The notes under the pieces are model-generated. The model was given only the letters and a program-made list of their open reading frames with translations, searched no databases and had not been told where the DNA came from. The position numbers were made by a program, and so were the translations under genes. A stretch of DNA of 64,000 bases. Origin: Anisus vortex. Its lineage: Eukaryota; Mollusca; Gastropoda; Planorbidae. Where the stretch lies: assembly GCA_949126835.1 (NCBI GenBank), contig OX421506.1:23583301-23647300 (forward strand), in the 5' to 3' direction. This document shows positions 12,744 through 23,000 of the stretch, in pieces. The number at the start of each line of letters is the position of its first letter. Position 1 is the stretch's first letter.

Positions 12744-13591
12744 CTGGTAAACCAGAAGATGAAAGTCAGTTTCTCATTAAATGTTTTCTTTTATGTCATT
12801 CATTGTATTGATTAACATTTATATTATTGTAAATATGACAATAAATAAACTATGTTTTGAAATATTACAATATGAAACATTACAGAACAAAACTTCAAAT
12901 TCTACTAGAAACAATCATACGTTGTAAGGTAAAAGGTAACTATTGCATACATCAATTGCACACACACCGGTACTTAACTTGAATACATCCACACTTGTGT
13001 TTGTTCAATTGATTATTGATGTGTTTTGCAAATTGTTTGTTTCTATGTCGTCATGTTATAATTTGGATGTCTTATTTTATGCTATGTAAAAGCTAAATCA
13101 GCTGAGATTATAACATTTTTTTAAAAATATTCTTGATGTCATAATTGAGACATCATAATAATAATATAATAACTGAAAATCATTAGTTAATGATACAGTG
13201 ATCGGTTATAAATAAATTAAATTTTCTAAAGAATTATCTATCAATTATTAATCAGTTCCACTTATGTGGGTAATTCATATCAATTCTATGGGAATTGGTT
13301 ATTGGTGGTAATAGTTTTATGGTCAACGTTGTACACACAATAATCATAATTGTAAATATTAATTGATAAATAAATGTTTAATTAATAATCATTGATAGAA
13401 TAATGTGATAAGGGATTCCATAATAGCGACTTTGTTATTAAGGGAATATGTAATATATGGTTCATTTTAATCTTAAAAAGATTGTCCAATAGTCATTTAA
13501 ATCTTACGAATAGTTTGGGAATTCGGTTCATTTTATGGGTACTCTACAAAGAATTCCATACTTAACGCTGTCTGTAATTCCTTTGTGTCTT
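12744..13591 (+). other. 3' non-coding region of element 1
   Basis: AT-rich sequence between the pol stop and the polypurine tract. No env-like frame or other ORF was recognised. Confidence 0.7.
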
Positions 13592-13604
13592 AAGGGGGGG
13601 CGAG
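13592..13604 (+). promoter_or_regulatory. Polypurine tract, element 1
   Basis: AAGGGGGGG followed by CGAG, directly before the 3' LTR; the expected primer site for plus-strand DNA synthesis. Confidence 0.75.
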
Positions 13605-14203
13605 TGTTACGAGTAGATTTATTTCCATATTATATTGGTTCTGTTATTATTAACTAAAGTTAAAATGAAATAATCTTAAACCCGAAATGTTTCCGTGTTA
13701 GGAATAAAACATGCATATGTCTAGACACTACGTCATAGCGATAAAATACGTCATATGCACGAGGGTGGAATACCGTTTAGTTTAGTTCTAGTTTGGGCGC
13801 TAATGTGTGAGGACTGTTTTTGACCACTTTCTTAAAGATAGGATTACGGCTTAACTCATTATAGAAGAATCTCAACTGATTAAGTTTCATTATATAATAC
13901 TGGTACATGTATTCTGTGGTATTGTTATATTTTATCATCTCAACTTGTTGGAATAAAATTGTGTTCAATTTCAAACAGGATTGTGGATTTCCTATGTATT
14001 AAGGTACAGTTTATCTAAATCACTTTATACACAAAAGATTCATATCGCGACGAGTCAAATAAACATCAAATCTAATTCAATAACATCAATATAAATTCTT
14101 ATACAACCTTGTGAGATCCAAGATGGATATGAATCAAAATAATATATAATAATACATTACTAAAAATATCATCTAACGTCAGTAGCTGATTTCGCACGTG
14201 ACA
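13605..14203 (+). repeat. 3' LTR of element 1
   Basis: 599 bp, identical to the 5' LTR except for two substitutions noticed by eye. It ends GTGACA at 14203 and is followed by the ATAT target duplicate and resumed satellite sequence. Confidence 0.95.
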
Positions 14204-16475
14204 ATATGATTCAATGAAGAGCTGAATACATGCAAATATATATGTAAATATGATTCAATGAAGAGCTGAATACATGCAAATATATATGTAAATATGATTC
14301 AATGAAGAGCTGAATACATGCAAATATATATGTAAATATGATTCAATGAAGAGCTGAATACATGCAAATATATATGTAAATATGATTCAATGAAGAGCTG
14401 AATACATGCAAATATATATGTAAATATGATTCAATGAAGAGCTAAATACATGCAAATATAAATGTAAATATGATTCAATGCAGAGCTGAATACATGCAAA
14501 TATATATGTAAATATGATTCAATGAAGTGCTGAATACATGCAAATATATATGTAAATATGATTCAATGAAGAGCTGAATACATGCAAATATATATGTAAA
14601 TATGATTCAATGCAGAGCTGAATACATGCAAATATATATGTAAATTTGATTCAATGCAGAGCTGAATACATGCAAATATATATGTAAATATGATTCAAAG
14701 CAGAGCTGAATACATGCAAATATATATGTAAACATGATTCAATGCAGAGCTGAATACATGCAAATATATATGTAAATATGATTCTATGCAGAGCTGAATA
14801 CATTCAAATATATATGTAAATATGATTCAATGCAGAGCTGAATACATGCAAATATATATGTAAATATGACTCAATGCAGAGCTGAATACATGCAAATATA
14901 TATGTAAATATGATTCAATGCAGAGCTGAATACATGCAAATATATATGTAAATATGATTCAATGCAGAGCTGAATACATGCAAATATATATGTAAATATG
15001 ATTCAATGAAGAGCTGAATACATGCAAATATATATGTAAATATGATTCAATGAAGAGCTGAATACATGCAAATATATATGTAAATATGATTCAATGAAGA
15101 GCTGAATACATGCAATAATATATGTAAATATGATTCAATGAAGAGCTGAATACATGCAAATATATATGTAAATATGATTCAATGCAGAGCTGAATACATG
15201 CAAATATATATGTAAATATGATTCAATAAAGATCTGAATACATGCAAATATATATGTAAATATGATTCAATGCAGAGCTGAATACATGCAAATATATATG
15301 TAAATATGATTCAATGAAGAGCTGAATACATGCAAATATATATGTAAATATGATTCAATGCAGAGCTGAATACATGCAAATATATATGTAAATATGATTC
15401 AATGCAGAGCTGAATACATGCAAATATATATGCAAATATGATTCAATGCAGAGCTGAATACATGCAAATATATATGTAAATATGATTCAATGCAGAGCTG
15501 AATACATGCAAATATATATGTAAATATGATTCAATGCAGAGCTGAATACATGCAAATATATATGTAAATATGATTCAATGCAGAGCTGAATACATGCAAA
15601 TATATATGTAAATATGATTCAATGCAGAGCTGAATACATGCAAATATATATGTAAATATGATTCAATGAAGAGCTGAATACATGCAAATATATATGTAAA
15701 TATGATTCAATGAAGAGCTGAATACATGCAAATATATATGTAAATATGATTCAATGCAGAGCTGAATACATGCAAATATATATGTAAATATGATTCAATG
15801 CAGAGCTGAATGCATGCAAATATATATGTAAATATGATTCAATGCAGAGCTGAATACATGCAAATATATATGTAAATATGATTCAATGAAGAGCTGAATA
15901 CATGCAAATATATATGTAAATATGATTCAATGAAGAGCTGAATACATGCAAATATATATGTAAATATGATTCAATGAAGAGCTGAATACATGCAAATATA
16001 TATGTAAATATGATTCAATGAAGAGCTGAATACATGCAAATATATATGTAAATATGATTCAATGAAGAGCTGAATACATGCAAATATATATGTAAATATG
16101 ATTCAATGAAGAGCTGAATACATGCAAATATATATGTAAATATGATTCAATGCAGAGCTGAATACATGCAAATATATATGTAAATATGATTCAATGCAGA
16201 GCTGAGTACATGCAAATATATATGTAAATATGATTCAATGCAGAGCTGAATACATGCAAATATATATGTAAATATGATTCAATGAAGAGCTGAATACATG
16301 CAAATATATATGTAAATATGATTCAATGAAGAGCTGAATACATGCAAATATATATGTAAATATGATTCAATGCAGAGCTGAGTACATGCAAATATATATG
16401 TAAATATGATTCAATGCAGAGCTGAATACATGCAAATATATATGTAAATATGATTCAATGAAGAGCTGAATACAT
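14204..16475. repeat. 44-bp satellite array, right part
   Basis: About 51 monomers continuing the array interrupted at 7049. A run of marked variants at about 14640-14880 (AAATTTG, CAAAGC, AACATG, TCTATG, normal, GACTC) repeats the same ordered run at about 4756-4985. Block duplication within the array therefore occurred. The last monomer ends at about 16475. Confidence 0.97.
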
Positions 16476-16757
16476 TTTAAGTTAAATATAGGAGAGAGAA
16501 AATAAAGACACATTCTCACTACAATCAGACATTTAATAGTGGAAGTGGCTATAATTGTAAGCAAATTTGTACAGGCGTTAGCTAGGCGTAGATTAATCTT
16601 TATGAGAGTAGATTATATACGAAATCTTCCTTAATTTCGTATGGTGTTAATCTTGTTGGAGACCCAAAACACCATAATAATAGACGATGTCATTGAATTG
16701 GATGTTTAAACCAGACATTGACATTGAATGGAATGTTTACACTAGACAATGTCATTG
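16476..16757. other. Short tandem motif, otherwise unremarkable
   Basis: At 16681-16757 the phrase 'acaatgtcattgaa' with 'ggatgttta' recurs in imperfect tandem, matching the flank of the satellite at 1620-1660. No gene is supported. Confidence 0.4.
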
Positions 16758-16925
16758 TGTGAAGCCGGCTGGTCCAGCGGTTAGTTCACCGGACTGTCAA
16801 CCAAAAACAAACGGACAGGTCGCGGGTTCTATCCCTGCCACCGACGGATCCCTGTCGCCCTGCAGGAGTTTTGGGCCTAGTGGACGTAATAATCTTCTAT
16901 CTAGAAGAAAAGGTCTGTAAAATTA
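16758..16925 (+). repeat. tRNA-derived SINE, family A
   Basis: The head has a pol III A-box-like GGTCCAGCGGTTAG and a B-box-like GGTTCTATCC about 55 bases later. A body follows, CCGACGGATCCCTGTCGCC then TAATCTTCTATCTAGAAG. Further copies lie at 41722-41874 (minus) and 60483-60585 (plus). Isolated tails resembling its 3' end occur near 23777, 55883 and 57560. Confidence 0.75.
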
Positions 16926-17934
16926 TAAGAACTGAGTGTTTATACTAGGCAATGTCATTAAATTAAAGGCTACATGTTAGTAAATACTTGTAAAATTAAA
17001 CAAACTTCTACACTAAACAACATAGATGAGCAATAATAAAAATTGTCTACATTCGAATGCCTAATTAAATAAAGACGAATATTGTTATACGATTGATAGG
17101 ACTTTAAAAAGTATCAACTAGGCTACTACTACATGTACTTATTAAGATAATCAAACTAAATGATAATTTTTTTCTAAATAAAAAAAGAAGAGTTATGATT
17201 GATCCTCGTAAAACAACAACAGTTGTTTAATCACGATTCCTTTTTTTTTTCTAAACGTCTATAATAGTCAAAAGTAATAATAGTCCTAGGCAGCGTGTAG
17301 TCCATAATATTATAATCAATAAATACCGTGTTTATTAAGCCTACCACCAAGATAGTCACAACAAATTGAAGCCTGCTACTAGTTGATGGTACTGATGTTG
17401 ACGGAGTGGAGTTTTTAAAGTAAAGGATAATTTAAATATTGTAGGCTTTAATTAAGAAAAAGCTTGTTACTTGTGAATCTAGACATATAAACATAGTTAC
17501 TTAATTTTTTTTTTACTTTGCTTTCTAATATTGTATGTTTAAGATTTCAATCACTTATCCCCTAATGGTTCGTTATTGTGTTTCGTTATTAGTTTGTTAT
17601 TTGATAAACATAAGAAAAAGTGTGCAGCTCAATGATGATCCTTGTGGTAGCCCCAGGCCCCACGAGAGGGGGGTACAGCCGGTACGCCGTACCGGGGCCC
17701 ATGAGAGTTTACGGGGCCCATGAATATTAAAATTTTAAATTAAATTGGCTATTACGCAAGTATCTTTTAATTGTTGCTATTAAACTAAGAGATGTCCCAA
17801 AACCTCCTACAATCTCTCGTGGCGCTGGGGGCCCTTAATTTTGATATTCTTTGAATGTGTACATTTTGAACATTTTGTTAAATATGCCTTTAGTTGTAAT
17901 ATAGGGCCTAATTATTTTCGATAGCATTTAGGAT
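16926..17934. other. AT-rich DNA with a GC-rich inverted repeat
   Basis: No gene recognised. At 17651-17672 and 17813-17836 the strings CCCAGGCCCCACGAGAG and CTCTCGTGGCGCTGGGGG form an imperfect inverted repeat about 185 bp end to end, with a palindrome GGTACGCCGTACC near 17678. This may be a small degraded DNA transposon, but no target duplication was confirmed. Confidence 0.35.
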
Positions 17935-18188
17935 CTTAGTTTTCATCCTGATTCGTTTGCGTGCGCTGCTAATGTTGGTAATGTGGAGGAGTGCTGTCAA
18001 ACAGTTAAGGCATGGATGGCAGCAAACAGACTTAAATTAAATGATGACAAGACAGGCAATTATCTGTGGTTCTGATGTCAATCTTCGGAAAAGAGCTATT
18101 ACTACAATCAAGGTTGGGTCTTCCGAGATAGCGTTGTTCAACACGGTTAGAGACCGTGGCCTTTTTATTGATAAGAAAATATCAATGG
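17935..18188 (+). mobile_element. CR1-like LINE copy B, first half
   Basis: Degenerate reverse transcriptase palm/thumb sequence; one frame keeps the LKLNDDKT-like and ICGSDV-like segments. It is broken at 18188 by another LINE and resumes at 19246. The copy at 23966-24493 is a close relative and shows the upstream ADD box that is missing here. Confidence 0.7.
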
Positions 18189-18381
18189 ATGTTGTTGTTC
18201 GTCCCTCATTTCCTAGGATGACCACGTCTACCAGTCGCTTTGTGGCGTTATTGGTGGCCTATCAGTCCTATGCGGGCCCTGAAGGATCTGTTGCAGGTAC
18301 TGCAGATGAAAGATGCGGTCGTGGGGTCTGGCAGCACCTTACAGGTCTGCTTGGCTTTTCTTTCTGCTCGATTTTGCTCGG

Positions 18382-18723
18382 CCCTGGAGATTCTGCTATA
18401 TTCTGCCAACTGTGCCCCTGGAGATTCTGCTATATTCTGCCAACTGTGCCCCTGGAGATTCTGCTATATTCTGCCAACTGTGCCCCTGGAGATTCTGCTA
18501 TATTCTGCCAATTGTGTCCCTGGAGATTCTGCTATATTCTGCCAACTGTGTCCCTGGAGATTCTGCTATATTCTGCCAACTGTGTCCCTGGAGATTCTGC
18601 TATATTCTGCCAACTGTGTCCCTGGAGATTCTGCTATATTCTGCCAACTGTGTCCCTGGAGATTCTGCTATATTCTGCCAACTGTGTCCCTGGAGATTCT
18701 GCTATATTCTGCCAACTGTGCCC
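18382..18723. repeat. 34-bp minisatellite inside LINE coding sequence
   Basis: About ten copies of a 34-bp unit containing GGAGATTCTGCTATATTC; unit starts at 18386 and 18420 confirm the period. Two versions differ at GTGCCCC/GTGTCCC. The unit on the minus strand corresponds to the LINE ORF just before its zinc-finger end. Long plus-strand reading frames across it are artefacts. Confidence 0.95.
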
Positions 18724-18868
18724 CGGACGACACGACATTGCGCCACCTGCTTCTATCGGTCGCCAGTTCTTCCCATCTTTCTGGGTCTACATCAAGTGCT
18801 TTCAAGGTTGCTTTCAAACTATCTTTGAATCTTTTTTTTTCGGCCGTCGGTTCTTCTTTTCCCGTGTG

Positions 18869-19132
18869 CTAGCTCGCCAAATAGGAGCTTTTTGGCAGTC
18901 TGTGGTCCGGCATTCTAACTAGATGGCCTGCCCATTGCGCTTGGGATTTCATAAGCTGAGTCTGGATGCTGTACGTGCCTGCTCTGCGAAGCACTTCAGT
19001 GTCAGGGACTCCATCTTGCCAACGTATTTTTAGTAATTTGCGAAGGCAACCGACATGGAAGTGATTTAGTTGCTTTGCATGCCTACTATATACTGTCCAT
19101 GTTTCGCTCGCATACAGCAATGTTGGCAGCAT
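18869..19132 (-). pseudogene. LINE reverse transcriptase C-terminal fragment
   Basis: An 87-codon open stretch from the inserted LINE. It carries the thumb-region patterns LLYASETW, RCL/GCLRKLLKIRWQD, VPDTEVLRRAG and WAGHLVRMPDHRLPK that are typical of non-LTR retrotransposon polyproteins. It lacks the catalytic palm and is only the residue of a 5'-truncated copy. Confidence 0.75.
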
Positions 19133-19245
19133 TGTGGCGTTGTATACTTTTAACTTAGTGTCTAGACGGAGTCCTTTTCTGTGCCAGGCGTTTTCCCGAC
19201 GGAGCCCAAAGGTGATGCTTGCTTTTGCTATTCTATTGGATTCGC

Positions 19246-19815
19246 TATCAATGGTTACACATAACAGTGCTGTGGTTGAGGCTTGTTCGTCTCATCTACG
19301 CACCCTGGGTCAGCTGCGACCTTAACTGAATAGAAGGACGGCCAATACCGTAGCAGTCTCTCTTATCCAGTCAAGTTTGGATTATTGCAATAGTTGCATT
19401 TTGGGTTTGCGACAGAACACAGCGGCGCGCATTGTTTCGGGGGTGAGGAGGCAAGATCATATCTCCCCAACACTAAGGGATGTCCACAGGCTCCCGGTGA
19501 TAAAGCAAATGGAGCACAAAACTATGTCCATTACGTACGGATGCTTCTTCCTATCTTCGAGAGCTTATATCAAGGCATAAGCCATCTAGGGAACTGCGCT
19601 CTTCATCTCAGTCACTCATCAAAACTCCTAGTTTGGAGGGACACACAAAGAAGTACCTGGAAGTGCGCTCATATTTAAAAAGAACTTAAAGACCTTTCTC
19701 TTTGGCTAATACATCTGCCACTGCAAATCAAACCCGCAGAGCGCACTAAGCATGCTAATTTAATAGCATGGATAGAAGCGCCAAAAGAAATGCACATTCT
19801 TATCTTATCTTCTAA
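19246..19815 (+). mobile_element. CR1-like LINE copy B, second half
   Basis: Resumes after the nested LINE and runs through the RT C-terminus (AARIV/ARIVSGVRRQDHIS) into the 3' UTR (GCGCACTAAGCATGC, ATGGATAG) and a TTCTTATCTTATC tail. Compared with the copy at 24377-24425 it lacks a stretch of roughly 40 bases around the LQRLQRVQN motif. Confidence 0.7.
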
Positions 19816-20049
19816 TCTCTTTTTAATTATTTTTTCTCCACGGACGATTACAGATATAGACCTTTGTGCCTTACAGGCTTACAGTTCTCCCGGTTAGCTT
19901 AGTAGCCTAGGTTTACAAACTCTATATCGCTGCATACTAGTACGGCAGTCAAAGCTAGTTAGTAGATCCGTTTACACTTTAATGATCTCCTGTGCGGTAG
20001 CCACCAGGGGAGGTTGAAGTAATCATAATTTTAAACAAATGTAAATACA
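19816..20049. other. No feature recognised
   Basis: Short unannotated spacer between the LINE and the hAT pseudogene. Confidence 0.4.
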
Positions 20050-20790
20050 CATTATTCAGTTGCAGCCCCAAGAGGTGGAAAATACTGTCAATTTAAAGCT
20101 TCAAGGCATTTCTAGCACCATATGGTCAGATCGAATTGAAAGTGTAAAACAATTTGTAGCTCATCTACCAGTGGTTGAGTTGGCTTTGGACGATTTGTTA
20201 AAGCTGCATCTTACTACGAAAACCAGAAACGAAATCAATGAAATTTAAAATATGCTATGTCAGTTGCACCATAATGCCAGTCACTAGTCCCTATTGACTT
20301 CTGCAACAAAGTCATTCAAGCTTGTGATGCGATTGCGACTAATATAGATATGGAAGTTGCAAACATAGAAAGCTTATATTATGCACAACTAGGGGCTTTG
20401 CGAAACAGTTGGAAAGCAATGTGGAATATATGAAGCTAAGCTTGTTGCAGCTAACCTGCAGATAGAAGTACAATTGTACTAAAATAGTAATACAACTGCC
20501 AGAAAAAAGAACAAGATACCATGACGAGGATACACCTGATGAAAATGTAAATGGGATGAATGAAACAGAAGAATTCCCAAAAGGAAGCCCACTTTCGAAA
20601 ACACATTATTTTATGTTGTATTGGATAGTGTCGATAGTGTTATTGGATGGTTATTGGATGCAATTTCTCATATTGGTAACACTTATGACAGTTTCACAAA
20701 ATGATCCACAGACCTTTTAAAACGATTCCTGATTTTTTAAACGAACGTATGTGATACAAATAAATCATCAAGATATGACTAGTGTAAGAA
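20050..20790 (+). pseudogene. Decayed hAT (ZMYM1-like) transposase fragment
   Basis: A 62-codon segment (20060-20248) includes STIWSDRIESVKQFVAHLP, then LALDDLLKL and TKTRNEIN. This resembles the region after the TTF-type finger in ZMYM1-like hAT transposases (pattern TRWSDR.E.V..). Downstream, broken frames still spell out VANIESL, LRNSWK, KRTRYHDED and FYVVLDSV-like pieces. Stops and shifts are frequent, so no product is expected. Assignment is by pattern memory of these family-wide strings. Confidence 0.55.
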
Positions 20791-21110
20791 AAAAAAAGGT
20801 GTTCGGCGGGGGGGGGGGGGGGGGGGGGAGAGGGGCCCACAAAGAATCTCGTACCGGCATCTTTTTTTCCCTCGAGGGCCCTGGGTAGCCCTTCTTCTAG
20901 TACCCGCGTTGATGAAAAAGCGTTATTTAATTTGGTTTGTATAGTGCAATCCGTGAGGAAAAATTTGAGCCACTTGTACAATTTACCAGTGAATTGTTCA
21001 ACTTCCAGCCGAGTCATTGCCGCCACACTCTGTCATAGGCTAGTTGTAAGTCGACAAACACTGCAGTAGTGTGTTTCTTGTATTGGAAACCACTTGAGAT
21101 TCTTTAGCTT
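20694..21110 (-). pseudogene. LINE reverse transcriptase fragment (motif A and GLP region)
   Basis: The minus strand keeps an RT motif-A-like stretch VFVDLQLAYDRVW (near 21020-21065), then GKLYKWLKFFLTD and EEGLPR. A poly-G run at 20809-20828 interrupts the sequence downstream. Motif A is separated from the ATG of the annotated frame by a stop, so this copy is dead. Confidence 0.65.
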
Positions 21111-21118
21111 AGGCGGAA

Positions 21119-21665
21119 CAGTCGTTCATCTGTACGCTGTCAGACCCTGAAACAGTTGGTCATCTGTACGCTGTCAGGCCATGAAACAGTCGGTCACCTG
21201 TACGCTGTCAGGCCCTAAAACAGTCGGTCATCTGTACGCTGTCAGGCTCTGAAACAGTTGGTCATCTGTATGCTGTCAGGCCCTGAAAGAGTTGGTCATC
21301 TGTACGCTGTCAGGCCCTGAAACAGTTGGTCATCTGTACGCTGTCAGGCCCTGAAACAGTTGGTCATCTGTACGCTGTCAGGCCCTGAAACAGTTGGTCA
21401 TCTGTACGCTGTCAGGCCCTGAAACAGTCGGTCACCTGTACGCTGTCAGGCCCTGAAACAGTTGTTCATCTGTACGCTGTAAGGCCCTGAAACAGTCGGT
21501 CATCTGTACGCTGTCAGGCCCTGAAATAGTTGTTCATCTGTACGCTGTAAGGCCCTGAAACAGTTGGTCATCTGTACGCTGTCAGGCCCTGAAACAGTCG
21601 GTCATCTGTACGCTGTCAAGCCCTGAAACAGTTGGTCATCTGTACGCTGTCAGGCCTTGAAACAA
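21119..21665. repeat. 34-bp minisatellite derived from LINE RT sequence
   Basis: About 16 units of GGTCATCTGTACGCTGTCAG plus 14 further bases ending CAGTT, with scattered substitutions (TTCATC, CACCTG, GTAAGG). On the minus strand the array directly precedes RT motif A and overlaps the place where LINE proteins carry a TTDQLF-like motif, so the unit is probably amplified coding sequence. Confidence 0.93.
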
Positions 21666-21679
21666 TCTTGGCGTTTATT

Positions 21680-22200
21680 TTTTAATGTTTATCAACGATA
21701 TATGCAGATGAGCTGATTATGTGACATACATACCACTTGCCACCATATCGGTATTAGTGGTTGGCGCCTACATGAAGATCTGACCAATCAGTGCATACTG
21801 TGAGAAGTGGAAACTAAAAGTAAAAAGCTCAAAGACAGTATACTTTCACAAAAGCCAGAAAATAGCCAAGAAAAAGATATCTTTGTCGTTACACGGTTCT
21901 TTTCTCCAGAAAGAGGACCACCCAAGTTACTTATGTGTTCAGCTGGATAGACAATTAAATTTAAAGAAACACTTACAGAACCTGAAGAAAAAGTATATGA
22001 GACGCCTAAATTTGGTGAAGTGGCTAGCTGGGACTTCTAGGACAGTGATAAGAGTACATTTTGTACGATATGTGCGATCAGTGATGGAGTATGGCATGAT
22101 AGTGCAAGCAACATGCAGCAAAACTACTGGATTCTCTTGAAAGGTCATCTGTCAGGCAGTACACTTCATTTCCGGAGGCTTACAATCCACTCCTAAAGCA
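21680..22200 (+). pseudogene. LINE reverse transcriptase fragment, palm to thumb
   Basis: The plus strand runs from a degraded YADEL box (near 21700) through KLKVKSSKT and QKEDHPSYLCVQLDRQLN to LVKWLAGTSRT and VRSVMEYGM (open 21883-22140). These match the post-catalytic RT region of Jockey/RTE-type LINEs. It lies head-to-head with LINE pieces on the other strand, so the locus is a mosaic. Confidence 0.65.
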
Positions 22201-22214
22201 GCTTTGTAAGGTAT

Positions 22215-22690
22215 TGATAAAAAGTTCATTTATTTCTTTTATGTTTTGGTGTTTTTCTATCGAGTAGCTATTCCAATTAATGTCAGGGAGGTGAAGTCCC
22301 CCATTATCCAAATTACAGCATTTTTATGATTTGTTTAAATGCTTGTGAGCTGATTACTCAGATCAGTCATGTATTATGTTGTCTAGTTTGGTGGTCTATA
22401 TACACTGTCTACAATTAGTGGTTTTGAATTAGGTCTACTTATTTTACAAAAGACTGACTCTATGTTATTATTAGATTCTATTTTAATTTCTTCAGCTATT
22501 AGAGTAGATTTTATGGCTAGTAAGACTCCTCCATGACTGTTTGCCCTATCTTTCCTAAAAATGTCATAATTATTATTGAATATCTCTGTGTTGTATATAT
22601 CTGGGCTAAGCCATGTTTCGGAACCTGCAATTATGTCTGGTTCTTCTTTATTTATTAAAAGTTCCAAATCAGCTGTTTTATTAATGTAGA
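22215..22690 (-). pseudogene. LINE AP-endonuclease fragment
   Basis: The minus-strand open stretch (22383-22667) encodes an APE-type endonuclease segment: DIIAGSETWLSPDI, then FRKDRANSHGGVLLAIK and VYRPPN. After a frameshift, LPDINWNSYSIEKHQN (near 22245-22295) continues the same domain. This enzyme nicks the target in non-LTR retrotransposition. The fragment lacks RT. Confidence 0.75.
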
Positions 22691-22699
22691 TGCTGTTGG

Positions 22700-22851
22700 T
22701 GGCTTACGTGTCTATCTATCTATATATTTATCTATCCGTCTATGATCTGTATATCATCTTTCTATCTATGATCTATATATCATCTATAAATCTACCTATT
22801 ATCTCTCTCTCTCTCTCTCTCTCTGTATATATATTATATATATAATATATA

Positions 22852-22927
<76 letters not shown>

Positions 22928-23000
22928 CTATTTATCTATTTATCGATCATCTATCTACTTATCATCGTATATCATCGTGTATCACCTATCTATCTATCTA
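22700..23000. repeat. TATC, CT and TA microsatellites
   Basis: Interrupted TATC repeats, a CT run at about 22805-22823, and a TA run of about 100 bp to 22922, followed by more TATC. Confidence 0.9.

Larger units (their letters stand above)
7050..14203 (+). mobile_element. Gmr1-like Ty3/gypsy LTR retrotransposon (element 1)
   Basis: Complete 7154-bp element with 599-bp LTRs at both ends, each starting TGTTACG and ending GTGACA. The 4-bp target duplication ATAT is at 7046-7049 and 14204-14207. Between the LTRs lie a primer-binding-site candidate, one frame encoding gag, protease, integrase, reverse transcriptase and RNase H, and a polypurine tract. Integrase precedes RT, as in Ty1/copia, but the RT, RNase H and integrase sequences are of Ty3/gypsy type; this combination defines Gmr1-like elements. 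Two LTR differences were spotted by eye (near 7169/13719 and 7239/13793), so the insertion is young. One in-frame stop at 10215-10217 probably disables this copy. It is inserted in the 44-bp satellite. Confidence 0.93.
18189..19245 (-). mobile_element. 5'-truncated LINE inserted in CR1-like copy B
   Basis: A 1057-bp minus-strand insert flanked by the 9-bp target duplication TATCAATGG (18180-18188 and 19246-19254). On the minus strand it encodes the RT C-terminal region (TLLYASETWTVYSRH, then WAGHLVRMPD), a basic segment with RWEELATDRSRWR, and a final C2H2-like finger (FICSTCNRSF). It ends in an ACA-rich tail. It is 5'-truncated as usual for target-primed reverse transcription. A 34-bp minisatellite has expanded within its coding end. 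Confidence 0.8.

Noticed and set aside
2319..16475. CRISPR-like look of the long regular array
   Set aside because: The 44-bp unit repeats in full with no variable spacers, and the host is eukaryotic; it is a satellite.
18041..18922. 293-codon plus-strand frame and its two overlapping partners
   Set aside because: They run antisense through a LINE and across a 34-bp minisatellite that is open in all three frames.
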